A program made the position numbers and the translations under genes. The notes beneath the pieces are model-generated. The model made no database searches and had not been told where the DNA came from. It worked only from the letters and a program-made list of their open reading frames with translations. Below are positions 1 through 6,747 of a stretch of 21,982 bases of DNA, in pieces (position 1 is the first letter of the stretch; the number at the start of each line of letters is the position of its first letter). Source of the DNA: an uncultured Eubacteriales bacterium (GTDB lineage Bacteria; Bacillota; Clostridia; Peptostreptococcales; Anaerovoracaceae); assembly GCA_900542245.1 (NCBI GenBank), contig UQMQ01000022.1, forward strand, positions 1-21,982, in the 5' to 3' direction.

Positions 1-105
1 GGCTGCACAGGCGGACATCACCGCTCGGTGGCGGTCGCCAATGAAGTTTATCGGATTTTTGAGGAAGAAGGGCGCAGAGTAACACTTGAACATCGGAACT
101 TATAG
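1..105 (+). CDS. rapZ: RapZ-family protein (RNase adapter / nucleotide-binding), C-terminal fragment
   Basis: The first 34 codons, read in frame 1 up to the TAG at 103-105, encode the C-terminal tail of a RapZ/YvcJ protein. The segment GCTGGHHRSVAVANEV matches the highly conserved family signature in which a Cys, Gly and His-rich loop precedes a helix. It ends with the usual short tail (LEHRNL) in which HR-D/N-L closes the domain. RapZ proteins have an N-terminal P-loop ATPase domain, which lies outside the window. In Gram-negative bacteria RapZ controls decay of the GlmZ small RNA; in Firmicutes (YvcJ) the role is less defined and has been linked to competence and nucleotide binding. The 5' part is missing only because the window begins here. 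The promoter of the next gene overlaps its last codons. Confidence 0.88.
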   Translation, partial: GCTGGHHRSVAVANEVYRIFEEEGRRVTLEHRNL

Positions 106-114
106 TGTTATAAT
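86..114 (+). promoter_or_regulatory. SigA-type promoter for kce
   Basis: A -35 box TTGAAC (86-91) and a perfect -10 box TATAAT (109-114) are separated by exactly 17 bp. Transcription would begin near 121 and give a leader of about 54 nt before the kce start at 175. The -35 box lies inside the last codons of rapZ. Spacing and sequence are near the housekeeping consensus. Confidence 0.75.
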
Positions 115-174
115 AGATTTGTGTTTAGTAATTATTTTGTTTGAGAGAATGAAATAAAAAGGAGATCAAGCGAA

Positions 175-1002
175 ATGGACAAATTAATTATCAGTGCATG
201 TATTTGCGGTGCAGAAGTTACGAAGGAAAATAACCCGGCAGTACCTTATACGGTAGAAGAGGTCGTTAGAGAAGCAAAGTCTGCTTATGATGCAGGCGCA
301 GCTTTGATCCACCTGCACGTAAGATGGGACGACGGTACACCGACACAGGACAAGGGCAGATTCCAGGAAATGGTTGACGCGATCCGCAAAGAGTGCCCGG
401 ATGTTATCATCCAGCCTTCCACCGGCGGTGCAGTTGGTATGACTGACCTCGAAAGATTACAGTCTACCGAGATCACACCAACGCCTGAGATGGCAACCTT
501 AGACTGCGGTACCTGCAACTTCGGCGGAGATGAAATTTTCATCAATACCGACAACACGATCGCAAACTTCGGCGACATCATGCAGGAAAGAGGCATCAAG
601 CCGGAATGTGAAGTATTCGATAAGGGTATGATTGACTTAGCGCTTAAGGCAGCAAAGAAGGGTCACATCAAGTATCCGATCCACTTTGACTTCGTACTTG
701 GCGTACAGATGACCGCGACTGTTCGTGACCTTGTCATCATGGCGACATCCATCCCGGCAGACTCCACCTGGACTGCTACCGGTATCGGCAAGAACGCATG
801 GGGCATCGCTGCTGCGACCATCGCTATGGGCGGACACGTTCGTGTTGGTTTCGAGGATAACGTATACATGTCCAAGGGCGTTCTGGCAAAATCCAACGGC
901 GAAATGGTAGAGAGAGTCGTTCAGATGGCAAAGCTGCTCAACAGAGAAGTTGCAACGCCTGCAGAAGCAAGAGAAATCTTAGGATTAGCACCGCTCAAAT
1001 AA
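175..1002 (+). CDS. kce: Beta-keto acid cleavage enzyme (BKACE), 3-keto-5-aminohexanoate cleavage type
   Basis: This 275-residue protein is full length for the BKACE/DUF849 family. These Zn-dependent TIM-barrel enzymes cleave a beta-keto acid with acetyl-CoA to give acetoacetate and a CoA ester. Kce of lysine fermentation turns 3-keto-5-aminohexanoate into acetoacetate and 3-aminobutyryl-CoA. Visible hallmarks are Glu14, the metal ligands His46 and His48 in IHLHVR, Ser82 in QPSTGG, Glu146, and the Arg223-Glu227-Asp228 cluster in HVRVGFEDN, all agreeing with characterised Kce. AAGGAG at 159-164 lies 10 nt upstream of the ATG. The gene has its own promoter and terminator and stands alone: no kamA, kamDE, kdd or kal is in the window. 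BKACE paralogues use diverse beta-keto acids, so the family is secure but the lysine-pathway substrate is an inference. Soft, AGA- and GCA-rich codon use resembles that of highly expressed genes here (rpsO, pnp). Confidence 0.88.
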   Translation: MDKLIISACICGAEVTKENNPAVPYTVEEVVREAKSAYDAGAALIHLHVRWDDGTPTQDKGRFQEMVDAIRKECPDVIIQPSTGGAVGMTDLERLQSTEITPTPEMATLDCGTCNFGGDEIFINTDNTIANFGDIMQERGIKPECEVFDKGMIDLALKAAKKGHIKYPIHFDFVLGVQMTATVRDLVIMATSIPADSTWTATGIGKNAWGIAAATIAMGGHVRVGFEDNVYMSKGVLAKSNGEMVERVVQMAKLLNREVATPAEAREILGLAPLK

Positions 1003-1035
1003 GACGGCGAACGCTTGTAATCAAAAAGATACATC

Positions 1036-1065
1036 AAAAAGGTGACCGGTTTGGTCACCTTTTTT
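1036..1065 (+). terminator. Intrinsic terminator after kce
   Basis: A perfect 7-bp stem GGTGACC/GGTCACC (1041-1047 and 1053-1059) with a 5-nt loop is followed by six T residues. Five A residues precede the stem and extend it by A-T pairing with the T tract, so it might work in both directions. It isolates kce from the MFS gene. Confidence 0.88.
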
Positions 1066-1101
1066 GAGACAACATTAAAAAAAGACAAGGAAAAGTAGGC
1101 A

Positions 1102-2340
1102 ATGAACAAGAAATTGCATGTGGATTACGGCGCGATCCATGCATCCTATTGGATGCTTTACGGCGTAACTTCCAGTTTTGCATCGGCTTTTTTGCTGCAT
1201 GCGGGTTATACAAACGGAGAGATCGGGATCATTCTGGCGGTCGGCAATGTGCTGGCGGTGTTTTTACAGCCGCTGATCGCGGATTTTGCGGATCGCACGC
1301 GGAAAATATCGCTGCTGGGCGTGCTGCAGCTTTGCACGATACTACTGATGCTCCTGGAAGCGGCGCTGTTTGTGTTTGGGCATAAATCAGCGGCGCTGTG
1401 GGTGGTCTTTGCGATGATCATCGCATGGATGACCGTGCTGCATCCGCTGATCAATTCCCTTTCCTTCAAGCTGCAGGAAGCGGGCATTCACATCAATTTC
1501 GGGGTCTGCCGCAGCATGGGTTCTCTGTTTTTCTCTATCATTTGCGGCATACTCGGCACCCTCGTTGAGCGGCATGGCGTCGGTATCCTGCCGGTTGCCG
1601 GAGAAATGACCTTGGCGGCATTGCTGCTGGCGCTGTTTCTGGTCGGCAGGCATTTTGGCATGGCCGGACAGGGTACAGCAAAGACAACGGTGCGTGCTGC
1701 GGAGCCTGCAGAGACTATAGAGACTATAGAGAACATCACACTGATCGATTTTATCCGCGACAACAAGGTCTTTACTTTGATGCAGCTTGGGATAGCGGCG
1801 ATCTATTTTCAAAATTCCGTACTCAATAATTTCATGCTGCAGATTGTGGAAAGTGTCGGCGGTACGAGCGAAGATATGGGACGCGTTTTTGCGGTGATGG
1901 CGTTTTTGGAGATCCCGGCGCTGTTCTTCTTTGACCGGATCCGCAGATGGTTCTGCTGTCAGACGCTGCTCAAGGTCGCGGCGATTGGCTTTACGGTCAA
2001 GATCTTATTGATCTTTGTGGCGAAAGACATCACACTGATCTACGCGGCGCATCTCCTGCAGCCGTTCAGCTTTGCGCTGTTCCTGCCGGCGATGGTTGCC
2101 TTTACCGATGAGATCATGCGCAGGGGAGAAGCAGTGAAAGGACAGGCATGCTATACGATGATGATTACGGTTTCTTCGATCATTGCTTCGATTGCGGGCG
2201 GCGTGCTGCTCGATACGGCGGGCGCGAAAATGATGCTGCTCGTCTCAACGATTTTGACAGGTGTGGGTGCTGCGACGGTCGTCCTGCTTGTGGGAAGGAT
2301 CCGGCAAAAAACCGACAAAACGCAGCAGACTGCGGCTTAG
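1102..2340 (+). CDS. Major facilitator superfamily transporter, MFS_1-like, substrate unknown
   Basis: A 412-residue polytopic membrane protein with about 12 hydrophobic segments arranged as two six-helix halves. A loop-2 signature resembling MFS motif A is visible as LIADFADRTRK, between helices 2 and 3. Overall it resembles the MFS_1-like / LacY-like group, including NupG- and HcaT-type carriers, but no motif identifies the solute. The central cytoplasmic loop (about residues 190-215) contains ETIETIEN, encoded by a 9-nt duplication. AAGGAAAAG upstream acts as a moderate ribosome binding site for the ATG at 1102. No separate promoter is obvious between the kce terminator and this gene, so expression may depend on read-through or on an unrecognised promoter. 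A functional link to kce is possible but unproven. Confidence 0.8.
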   Translation: MNKKLHVDYGAIHASYWMLYGVTSSFASAFLLHAGYTNGEIGIILAVGNVLAVFLQPLIADFADRTRKISLLGVLQLCTILLMLLEAALFVFGHKSAALWVVFAMIIAWMTVLHPLINSLSFKLQEAGIHINFGVCRSMGSLFFSIICGILGTLVERHGVGILPVAGEMTLAALLLALFLVGRHFGMAGQGTAKTTVRAAEPAETIETIENITLIDFIRDNKVFTLMQLGIAAIYFQNSVLNNFMLQIVESVGGTSEDMGRVFAVMAFLEIPALFFFDRIRRWFCCQTLLKVAAIGFTVKILLIFVAKDITLIYAAHLLQPFSFALFLPAMVAFTDEIMRRGEAVKGQACYTMMITVSSIIASIAGGVLLDTAGAKMMLLVSTILTGVGAATVVLLVGRIRQKTDKTQQTAA

Positions 2341-2359
2341 AACTTGCATAAATCAAAAT

Positions 2360-2398
2360 ATCACCTCATACGATAGAGCAAGAATGGGGTGATTTTTT
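2360..2398 (+). terminator. Hairpin with T tract that overlaps the pdaA ribosome binding site
   Basis: ATCACCTCAT (2360-2369) pairs with ATGGGGTGAT (2384-2393), with one G-T wobble, over a 14-nt loop, and T residues at 2393-2398 follow. It has the form of an intrinsic terminator for the MFS gene. The right arm GGGGTGA (2386-2392) is also the Shine-Dalgarno sequence of pdaA, whose ATG begins at 2399. The stem would therefore both end upstream transcripts and hide the pdaA start site. Confidence 0.65.
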
Positions 2399-3289
2399 AT
2401 GAAAAAAATTCTTTACGGTGGGATGGTGCTTAGCGTGCTTGGCTGCTGCATTCTGCTGGTCATGGGGCTGACGTACGGCGGCAGCGGCAGACCTCTGCCG
2501 TTTGGGCTGCAGAGCCGCAGCGGACAGGAGAGCGCAGCGGAGCATACGGCGCAGGCGGAGCAGGCCAGCCGCGCGGTAGCGGCGGCGGCTGACGGCAATT
2601 GGGGTCTTTCGTTTCAGAACGAGGGCAGTGCGCCAATCGGCAACGCGACGCCGGAATACCTCGCGGATTTTCAAGCCTATTATATCGGTCCGGGAGACCC
2701 GAGCGAAAAAAAGATTTATCTGACCTTCGACGCGGGCTACGAAAACGGCGTGACGGAGAAGCTTCTTGACGTGCTGAAGGAGGAGGAAGTGCCTGCTGCT
2801 TTTTTCGTGGTCGGCAATTTTATCGAGGAAAATCCGCAGATCATCCGGCGCATGGAGGCAGAGGGGCATACGGTTGGCAATCATACGATGCACCACCCGG
2901 ACATGTCGTCGATCGCTGACGAAGCTGCTTTCCAAAAGGAGCTCGCGGAGCTGGAAACGGCGTATCAGAAGGTCACCGGCAAGGCGATGAAGAAGTTCTA
3001 TCGTCCGCCGCAGGGCAAGTACAGTGAGGAAAACCTCAAGCAGGCGAATAAGCTGGGCTATACGACGGTCTTTTGGAGTCTGGCTTATGTCGACTGGCTG
3101 CAGGATCAACAGCCGACCCGCGAGGAAGCGCTGAATCTTTTGAACAAGCGGATCCACCCGCAGGCTATCGTGCTGCTGCACAGCACGTCCAAGACCAACG
3201 GCGAGATCCTCAAGGAACTGATCGAGGGCTGGAAAGCGCAGGGCTATACCTTCTGCAGCATCGAAGACCTCGGCACCCGCAAGCTGTGA
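2399..3289 (+). CDS. pdaA: PdaA-type polysaccharide deacetylase (muramic-delta-lactam / N-acetylmuramate de-N-acetylase)
   Basis: This 296-residue protein has an N-terminal membrane anchor or signal segment (about residues 4-25), an Ala/Glu/Gln-rich linker (about 35-68), and a NodB-type deacetylase domain. It begins NWGLSF, as PdaA proteins do. In Bacillus, PdaA with CwlD makes the muramic-delta-lactam of spore cortex, needed for cortex lysis at germination. Catalytic features: TFDAGYEN with Asp111; metal ligands His162 and His166 in NHTMHHPDMS; RPPQGKYS; VFWSLAYVDW; and LLHSTSKTN with the late His. The second Asp of the usual TFDDG motif is Ala112 here. PdaA proteins typically diverge at this position (Asn in Bacillus), so this supports the PdaA subfamily rather than showing loss of function. 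The start codon directly follows a hairpin that contains its ribosome binding site. Confidence 0.87.
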   Translation: MKKILYGGMVLSVLGCCILLVMGLTYGGSGRPLPFGLQSRSGQESAAEHTAQAEQASRAVAAAADGNWGLSFQNEGSAPIGNATPEYLADFQAYYIGPGDPSEKKIYLTFDAGYENGVTEKLLDVLKEEEVPAAFFVVGNFIEENPQIIRRMEAEGHTVGNHTMHHPDMSSIADEAAFQKELAELETAYQKVTGKAMKKFYRPPQGKYSEENLKQANKLGYTTVFWSLAYVDWLQDQQPTREEALNLLNKRIHPQAIVLLHSTSKTNGEILKELIEGWKAQGYTFCSIEDLGTRKL

Positions 3290-3303
3290 CAGAGCGGGTG
3301 CCG
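3271..3303. other. Strong hairpin between convergent pdaA and cotJC
   Basis: CGGCACCCGC (3271-3280) and GCGGGTGCCG (3294-3303) form a perfect 10-bp GC-rich inverted repeat with a 13-nt loop that spans the pdaA stop codon. Neither side has a T tract, so it is not a canonical terminator. It could still block 3' exonucleases or cause pausing for both convergent transcripts. Confidence 0.55.
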
Positions 3304-3316
3304 GGCGCTTCTGGTG

Positions 3317-3913
3317 CTACAAATCAAATTCCGGGTTGATGGCGTAGAAGTTCTTGCTGTTCAGATCCTCCTGGACGAGTCTGAGCGCTTCACCGAATCT
3401 CTGATAATGTACGACCTCGCGTTCTCTTAGGAAACGGATCGGGTCGAGGACATCCGGGTCGTCGCACATGCGGATGATGTTGTCATAGGTGGTGCGGGCT
3501 TTCTGTTCTGCTGCCATATCTTCGGACAGGTCTGTGATGGCATCACCCTTAGAAGCAAGGCAGAGCGCGTCAAACGGGAAGCCTGCTGCCGCCTGCGGGT
3601 AGACTCCCGCGGTATGATCGACAAAGTAGGCTTGGAAACCCGCTTTTTCAATCTCTTCCATTGTCATGTCGCGCGTCAGCTGATGCACGATCGTCGCGAC
3701 CATCTCCAGATGTGCCAGCTCCTCAGTGGCGATATCCGTTAACACGCCCGCGACATTGCGGTAAGGCATCGAATAACGCTGCGAGAGATAGCGCAAAGAG
3801 GCGCCAAGTTCACCATCAGGACCGCCGTATTGACTTATAATAAATTTTGCGAGCGCGGGGTTCGGGTTTTTGATCTTGATCGGGTATTCTAATCTTTTTT
3901 CATAATTCCACAT
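3317..3913 (-). CDS. cotJC: Spore coat protein CotJC, manganese catalase family
   Basis: A 198-residue ferritin-like four-helix protein related to dimanganese catalases and to Bacillus CotJC. The expected metal ligands are all visible: Glu35, Glu65 and His68 in TEELAHLE, Glu136 in AAEQKAR, and His169 in REREVVHYQRF. A working di-metal site is therefore plausible, consistent with peroxide protection of the spore. It is the last gene of cotJABC: its ATG follows the cotJB stop by one base. In Bacillus the operon is made in the mother cell under SigE and the products join the inner coat layers. Its 3' end faces pdaA across a short gap containing a strong hairpin. Confidence 0.93.
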   Translation of the reverse strand: MWNYEKRLEYPIKIKNPNPALAKFIISQYGGPDGELGASLRYLSQRYSMPYRNVAGVLTDIATEELAHLEMVATIVHQLTRDMTMEEIEKAGFQAYFVDHTAGVYPQAAAGFPFDALCLASKGDAITDLSEDMAAEQKARTTYDNIIRMCDDPDVLDPIRFLREREVVHYQRFGEALRLVQEDLNSKNFYAINPEFDL

Positions 3914-3914
3914 A

Positions 3915-4163
3915 CTATGCTTCCACCTCCCATGGCCAAGGACCCTGCGTCCAGCTCCAGCCGCCTGCTGTGTTTACATCGTTCAGCGTCAGCGGACCGT
4001 ACATCGATTCGTATTCCTTGCGATACTTCAGATACCACTCCTGGTTTTCCCTATAAAAATCGAGAGCCAGCGCGTTTTCCGGGTGTGTATCTAAAAACAG
4101 CGCCGTATCGTAAAGAACGAAGCCGAGGGATTGGATTTTGTTAAAAAGCTCCTGTCGATTCAC
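3915..4163 (-). CDS. cotJB: Spore coat protein CotJB
   Basis: An 82-residue protein with typical CotJB features: N-terminal LFNKIQSLGFVLYDTALFLDTHP, here broken as LFNKIQSLGF and DTALFLDTHP; YREN..WYLKYRKEYES..GPL in the middle; and a Trp/Pro-rich C-terminus (WTQGPWPWEVEA). The start is GTG, not ATG, and overlaps the cotJA stop as GTGA, implying translational coupling. An excellent AAAGGAGGT ribosome binding site lies just upstream inside cotJA. The family is a coat component of unknown biochemical role that is co-assembled with CotJC. Confidence 0.92.
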   Translation of the reverse strand: MNRQELFNKIQSLGFVLYDTALFLDTHPENALALDFYRENQEWYLKYRKEYESMYGPLTLNDVNTAGGWSWTQGPWPWEVEA

Positions 4164-4573
4164 TGTCGCTGACCTCCTTTCGCGCGTTCTGTCAAAATTG
4201 TTTTTCCTTCAAAAGGAAGATCCAGCTCCGGGAAAATCGTTCCTCTTGCCAGAGAAACGGCGTCAGAGTAGGTGCTCTTCCACTGCTGCATCGGTGTATA
4301 GGTCATCGCCAGCGGCAGACTGCCAAGGTAGCGCGTATCAAAGGTCCGCGCATCCGGATACGGCGCGCCGGGTGTGTTCGGTGTGTTCGGCGTATTCGGC
4401 GCACTTGGCGTACTCGGCGTGCTCGGCATGTTTGGCGTGCTCGGAGCTGACGGCTGCTGTGCGCCTGCGCTGCCGGAATTTGCAGGTGGTACGGCAGGAC
4501 GATCCGGCGGCATCCAGCCACCCATGCAGCCGCCGCCAAGGGTGATCGGCATGCCGATATAAGGTTCTGTCAT
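4160..4573 (-). CDS. cotJA: Spore coat-associated protein CotJA with repeated Pro tripeptides
   Basis: This 137-residue protein opens the cotJ operon. An upstream in-frame TTG (4576) is possible, but the ATG at 4573 is the better start, with AAAGGGG about 11 nt upstream. The conserved CotJA core lies in the C-terminal half: LPLAMTYTPMQQWKSTYSD (shown without its last residues) followed by GTIFPELDLPF, the usual region with a Trp-containing helix and a short acidic/proline end. The N-terminal half has a Gly-rich segment (GGGCMGGWMPP) and about ten Ser/Asn-Thr/Ala/Met-Pro tripeptides. Typical CotJA proteins are about 80-90 residues, so the repeat accounts for most of the extra length. The tract resembles extended, surface-exposed coat linkers. 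Confidence 0.83.
   Translation of the reverse strand: MTEPYIGMPITLGGGCMGGWMPPDRPAVPPANSGSAGAQQPSAPSTPNMPSTPSTPSAPNTPNTPNTPGAPYPDARTFDTRYLGSLPLAMTYTPMQQWKSTYSDAVSLARGTIFPELDLPFEGKTILTERAKGGQRQ
4374..4445 (-). repeat. 9-bp tandem repeat in cotJA (eight units)
   Basis: Eight in-frame 9-bp units run without interruption, with plus-strand forms such as GTGTTCGGC, GTATTCGGC and GTACTCGGC. On the coding strand they give (Ser/Asn)-(Thr/Ala/Met)-Pro tripeptides. Units differ at one to three positions, so the array is not freshly expanded, but two neighbours are nearly identical. Length polymorphism by slippage would keep the reading frame. Confidence 0.85.
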
Positions 4574-4600
4574 CAAAGTAAAAACCCCTTTCTAAACAAA

Positions 4601-4626
4601 AGTATATGGTACTATATGCAAAGATG
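4601..4626 (-). promoter_or_regulatory. Putative sporulation (SigE/SigK-like) promoter of cotJABC
   Basis: On the minus strand CATATACT (4608-4601) closely matches the SigE -10 consensus CATACA(A/C)T and lies 27 nt before the cotJA ATG. Upstream, after a 10-nt gap, is CATCTTTG (4626-4619). The same block with the same gap occurs upstream of cwlJ. The -35 part departs from the Bacillus SigE consensus, so the sigma factor assignment is an inference from the -10 box and the known SigE control of cotJ. Confidence 0.5.
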
Positions 4627-4776
4627 CAAAAAAGTGTGATTTTGCTTGCTTTTTTCAGGAAAGAGGCATATGATAGAAACGAGTAAAGAAAGCAAAATTT
4701 TTTTGCGAAAAACACAAAGATTAACAGCAATTTAGCAATTATAGGGTATATGATATTAGCAGAAGGAGCAGGCGCA

Positions 4777-5961
4777 ATGAAAAAACAGACAGAACCCCTG
4801 ACCGATAGACAGAAAGGGAACAAGAGGGTAATCCTTTCGCGCGGAGAGCTTGTGCGCGTACACCGAAAAGATACCTTGTTCTCCATTGCGGTCTTTACGC
4901 TTACAACGATCGGATGCTTTTTCTTTAATCACATGGCATCGGACCCGACCCTGAACATTGCAATGCTCTATACGCTGGGGGTGTTCATTATTGCGCGCTA
5001 TACAGAAGGCTATCTCTACGGCGTGCTGTTCGCGGTAACAAGCGTACTGAGCGTCAACTTCTTCTTTACCTATCCGTTTCAAAATTTCAACTTTTCTCTG
5101 GAGGGCTACCAGGTCACCTTCCTGGGGATGCTGCTGATCGGCATCATCACGTCGGTCATGAGCACCAACATGAAGGAGCAGCAGCGCCAGCTGGCTGAGC
5201 AGGAAAAGGCGCTGATGGAGGCGCAGAAGGAAAAAATGCGTGTGAACCTTTTGCGAGCCGTTTCCCATGACCTCAGAACACCGCTGACCGGCATCATCGG
5301 CAGCAGCAGTTTCTATCTGGAGATGGGAGACAAGCTGTCGGAAGCCGAAAAGCGGGAACTGGTAGAAACGATCGAAAACGATGCCAACTGGCTTTTGAAT
5401 ATGGTGGAAAATCTGCTGTCCATTACTAGGATCGACAACGAGACAGCCAAGGTGACAAAGTCGCTGGAGGCAGTCGACGAGGTCGCATCTGCGGCAGTCA
5501 TTCGCTTCAAAAAACGGTTTCCGGAGGCGGTTGTCCATGTCAAGGTGCCGGATAATCTGATCATGGTCATGATGGACGCGATGCTGATCCAGCAGGTCAT
5601 TCTGAACATCCTGCAGAACGCGCAGCTGCACGCCAAAAGCACCCTGCCATTGGAACTTTTCATCGATGAAGACGAGGCGTTTGTATATTTTCACATCCGG
5701 GACTATGGTATCGGCATCGACGAGAAACGTATCGCTACCATTTTTGACGGAGACAATTACCATGAAACCAAAGGTGAGACAGACGGATACAAAGGGATGG
5801 GTATCGGCTTGTCCATCTGTAAAACCATTATTACTGCACACGACGGAACGATTACGGCAAAAAATCACGCAGAAGGCGTAGAATTCTGTTTCTCACTGCC
5901 AAAAGAGAAGGAGGACGAGGAAGATGTACCAAAAAATATCAGTACTGATTATCGAGGATGA
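4777..5961 (+). CDS. KdpD-like sensor histidine kinase lacking the N-terminal KdpD/Usp domains
   Basis: A 394-residue membrane sensor kinase. Four closely spaced hydrophobic segments (about residues 34-130) match the DUF4118 region of KdpD. A charged Gln/Glu-rich coiled coil (about 132-158) follows, then HisKA with phospho-acceptor His164 in VSHDLRTPL, and a HATPase with Asn281 (N box), DYGIGIDE (309-316) and GMGIGLSI (340-347). Full KdpD is about 900 residues with N-terminal ATP-binding and Usp domains; here only the C-terminal half exists, a common short architecture in Clostridia. An ATG at 4750 is in frame, but AAGGAG (4763-4768) lies between it and the ATG at 4777, so the latter was chosen. 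It overlaps the regulator gene by 38 bp. With no kdpFABC nearby, potassium sensing is only suggested by homology. Confidence 0.85.
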   Translation: MKKQTEPLTDRQKGNKRVILSRGELVRVHRKDTLFSIAVFTLTTIGCFFFNHMASDPTLNIAMLYTLGVFIIARYTEGYLYGVLFAVTSVLSVNFFFTYPFQNFNFSLEGYQVTFLGMLLIGIITSVMSTNMKEQQRQLAEQEKALMEAQKEKMRVNLLRAVSHDLRTPLTGIIGSSSFYLEMGDKLSEAEKRELVETIENDANWLLNMVENLLSITRIDNETAKVTKSLEAVDEVASAAVIRFKKRFPEAVVHVKVPDNLIMVMMDAMLIQQVILNILQNAQLHAKSTLPLELFIDEDEAFVYFHIRDYGIGIDEKRIATIFDGDNYHETKGETDGYKGMGIGLSICKTIITAHDGTITAKNHAEGVEFCFSLPKEKEDEEDVPKNISTDYRG

Positions 5962-6631
5962 AAAAAGCATTTGCGATTTTATTGGAAAGACTCTCGATTC
6001 GCATGAATACAAGGTGACGGTCGCAAATAACGGCAAGGATGGCTTGGCACTGATTACCTCATCGCTGCCGGATCTGGTGCTGCTGGATCTGGGACTGCCG
6101 GACATGGACGGCATGGATATCATCCGCAAGACACGCGAGTGGTCGAGTCTGCCGATCATCGTTATCTCTGCGAGAACGCAGGAAAAGGAAAAGGTTCAGG
6201 CGCTCGATGCAGGCGCGGACGATTACATAACCAAGCCGTTCGGTACCTTCGAGCTGCTGGCGCGGATCCGCACCGCGATCCGTCACAACAACAAGCTCAG
6301 CGATGCTTCTCAGAACGCCAATCGCCCGTACTCTGCGGACGGTCTGACGATCGACTTTGAAAGACGTCTGGTGACCCTGCGCGATCAAGAGATCCATTTG
6401 ACTCGTGTGGAATACAAGATCGTTTCCCTGCTGGCAAAGAATTCCGGCAAGGTCATGACTTATGATACGCTGATCGATCAGGTTTGGGGTCCATATGCAG
6501 ATGACAACAACCGGATTCTGCGCGTCAATATGGCGAATATCCGCCGCAAGATCGAAGAAAATCCGGGTGAACCGAAGTACATCTTCACCGAGCTGGGCGT
6601 CGGCTACCGCATGCTGGAGGACGGCAACTAA
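5924..6631 (+). CDS. OmpR/KdpE-family response regulator
   Basis: A 235-residue two-domain regulator. The receiver domain (about residues 4-118) shows the acidic pair Glu11-Asp12, phospho-acceptor Asp55 in LLDLGLPDMDG, the Ser82-Ala83 switch region, and Lys104 in DDYITKPF. The C-terminal winged helix (about 135-233) has the usual LTRVEYKIVSLLAKN and GVGYRM signatures of KdpE/PhoB-type DNA-binding domains. It overlaps the kinase gene by 38 bp, so the two should form a cognate pair. Targets are unknown: the neighbouring genes are coat proteins (divergent) and shikimate enzymes. A terminator follows at 6683-6725. Confidence 0.9.
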   Translation: MYQKISVLIIEDEKSICDFIGKTLDSHEYKVTVANNGKDGLALITSSLPDLVLLDLGLPDMDGMDIIRKTREWSSLPIIVISARTQEKEKVQALDAGADDYITKPFGTFELLARIRTAIRHNNKLSDASQNANRPYSADGLTIDFERRLVTLRDQEIHLTRVEYKIVSLLAKNSGKVMTYDTLIDQVWGPYADDNNRILRVNMANIRRKIEENPGEPKYIFTELGVGYRMLEDGN

Positions 6632-6671
6632 ACGCAGTCAAACGGTAAAATGACGAACGGGAAAATCAAAA

Positions 6672-6700
6672 TTGCTATTTACAGCCGGCTGTGCTATGAT
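6672..6700 (+). promoter_or_regulatory. Extended -10 promoter for the aroE-aroK fusion gene
   Basis: TTGCTA (6672-6677) and TATGAT (6695-6700) are spaced by 17 bp, and a TG dinucleotide at 6692-6693 gives the extended -10 form TGCTATGAT. The predicted start near 6707 lies in the loop of the upstream terminator, so the new transcript would lack the left arm of that stem and escape termination. Confidence 0.6.
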
Positions 6701-6725
6701 AAACCATATCACATCCGGCTTTTTT
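6683..6725 (+). terminator. Intrinsic terminator of the sensor kinase/regulator operon
   Basis: AGCCGGCTGTG (6683-6693) pairs with CACATCCGGCT (6710-6720) with one mismatch, over a 16-nt loop, and a run of T follows (6720-6725). Its loop and left arm contain the -10 region of the next promoter. Confidence 0.8.
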
Positions 6726-6747
6726 GCCGGGAAGGAGACGAACAATA

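Noticed and set aside
2720..2743. TFDAGYEN read as a dead catalytic site in PdaA
   Set aside because: PdaA proteins typically replace the second Asp of TFDDG; the metal His residues and other motifs are intact.
2366..3181. A 271-codon minus-strand frame opposite pdaA
   Set aside because: Mirror of the pdaA coding frame; it lacks recognisable domains and a ribosome binding site.
4750..4776. Upstream ATG as start of the sensor kinase
   Set aside because: The AAGGAG ribosome binding site lies between this ATG and the one at 4777, so the later start is preferred.
4338..4886. A 182-codon minus-strand frame spanning the cotJA upstream region and the kinase start
   Set aside because: It overlaps cotJA in another frame and the kinase gene in antisense, covers the putative cotJ promoter, and resembles no family.
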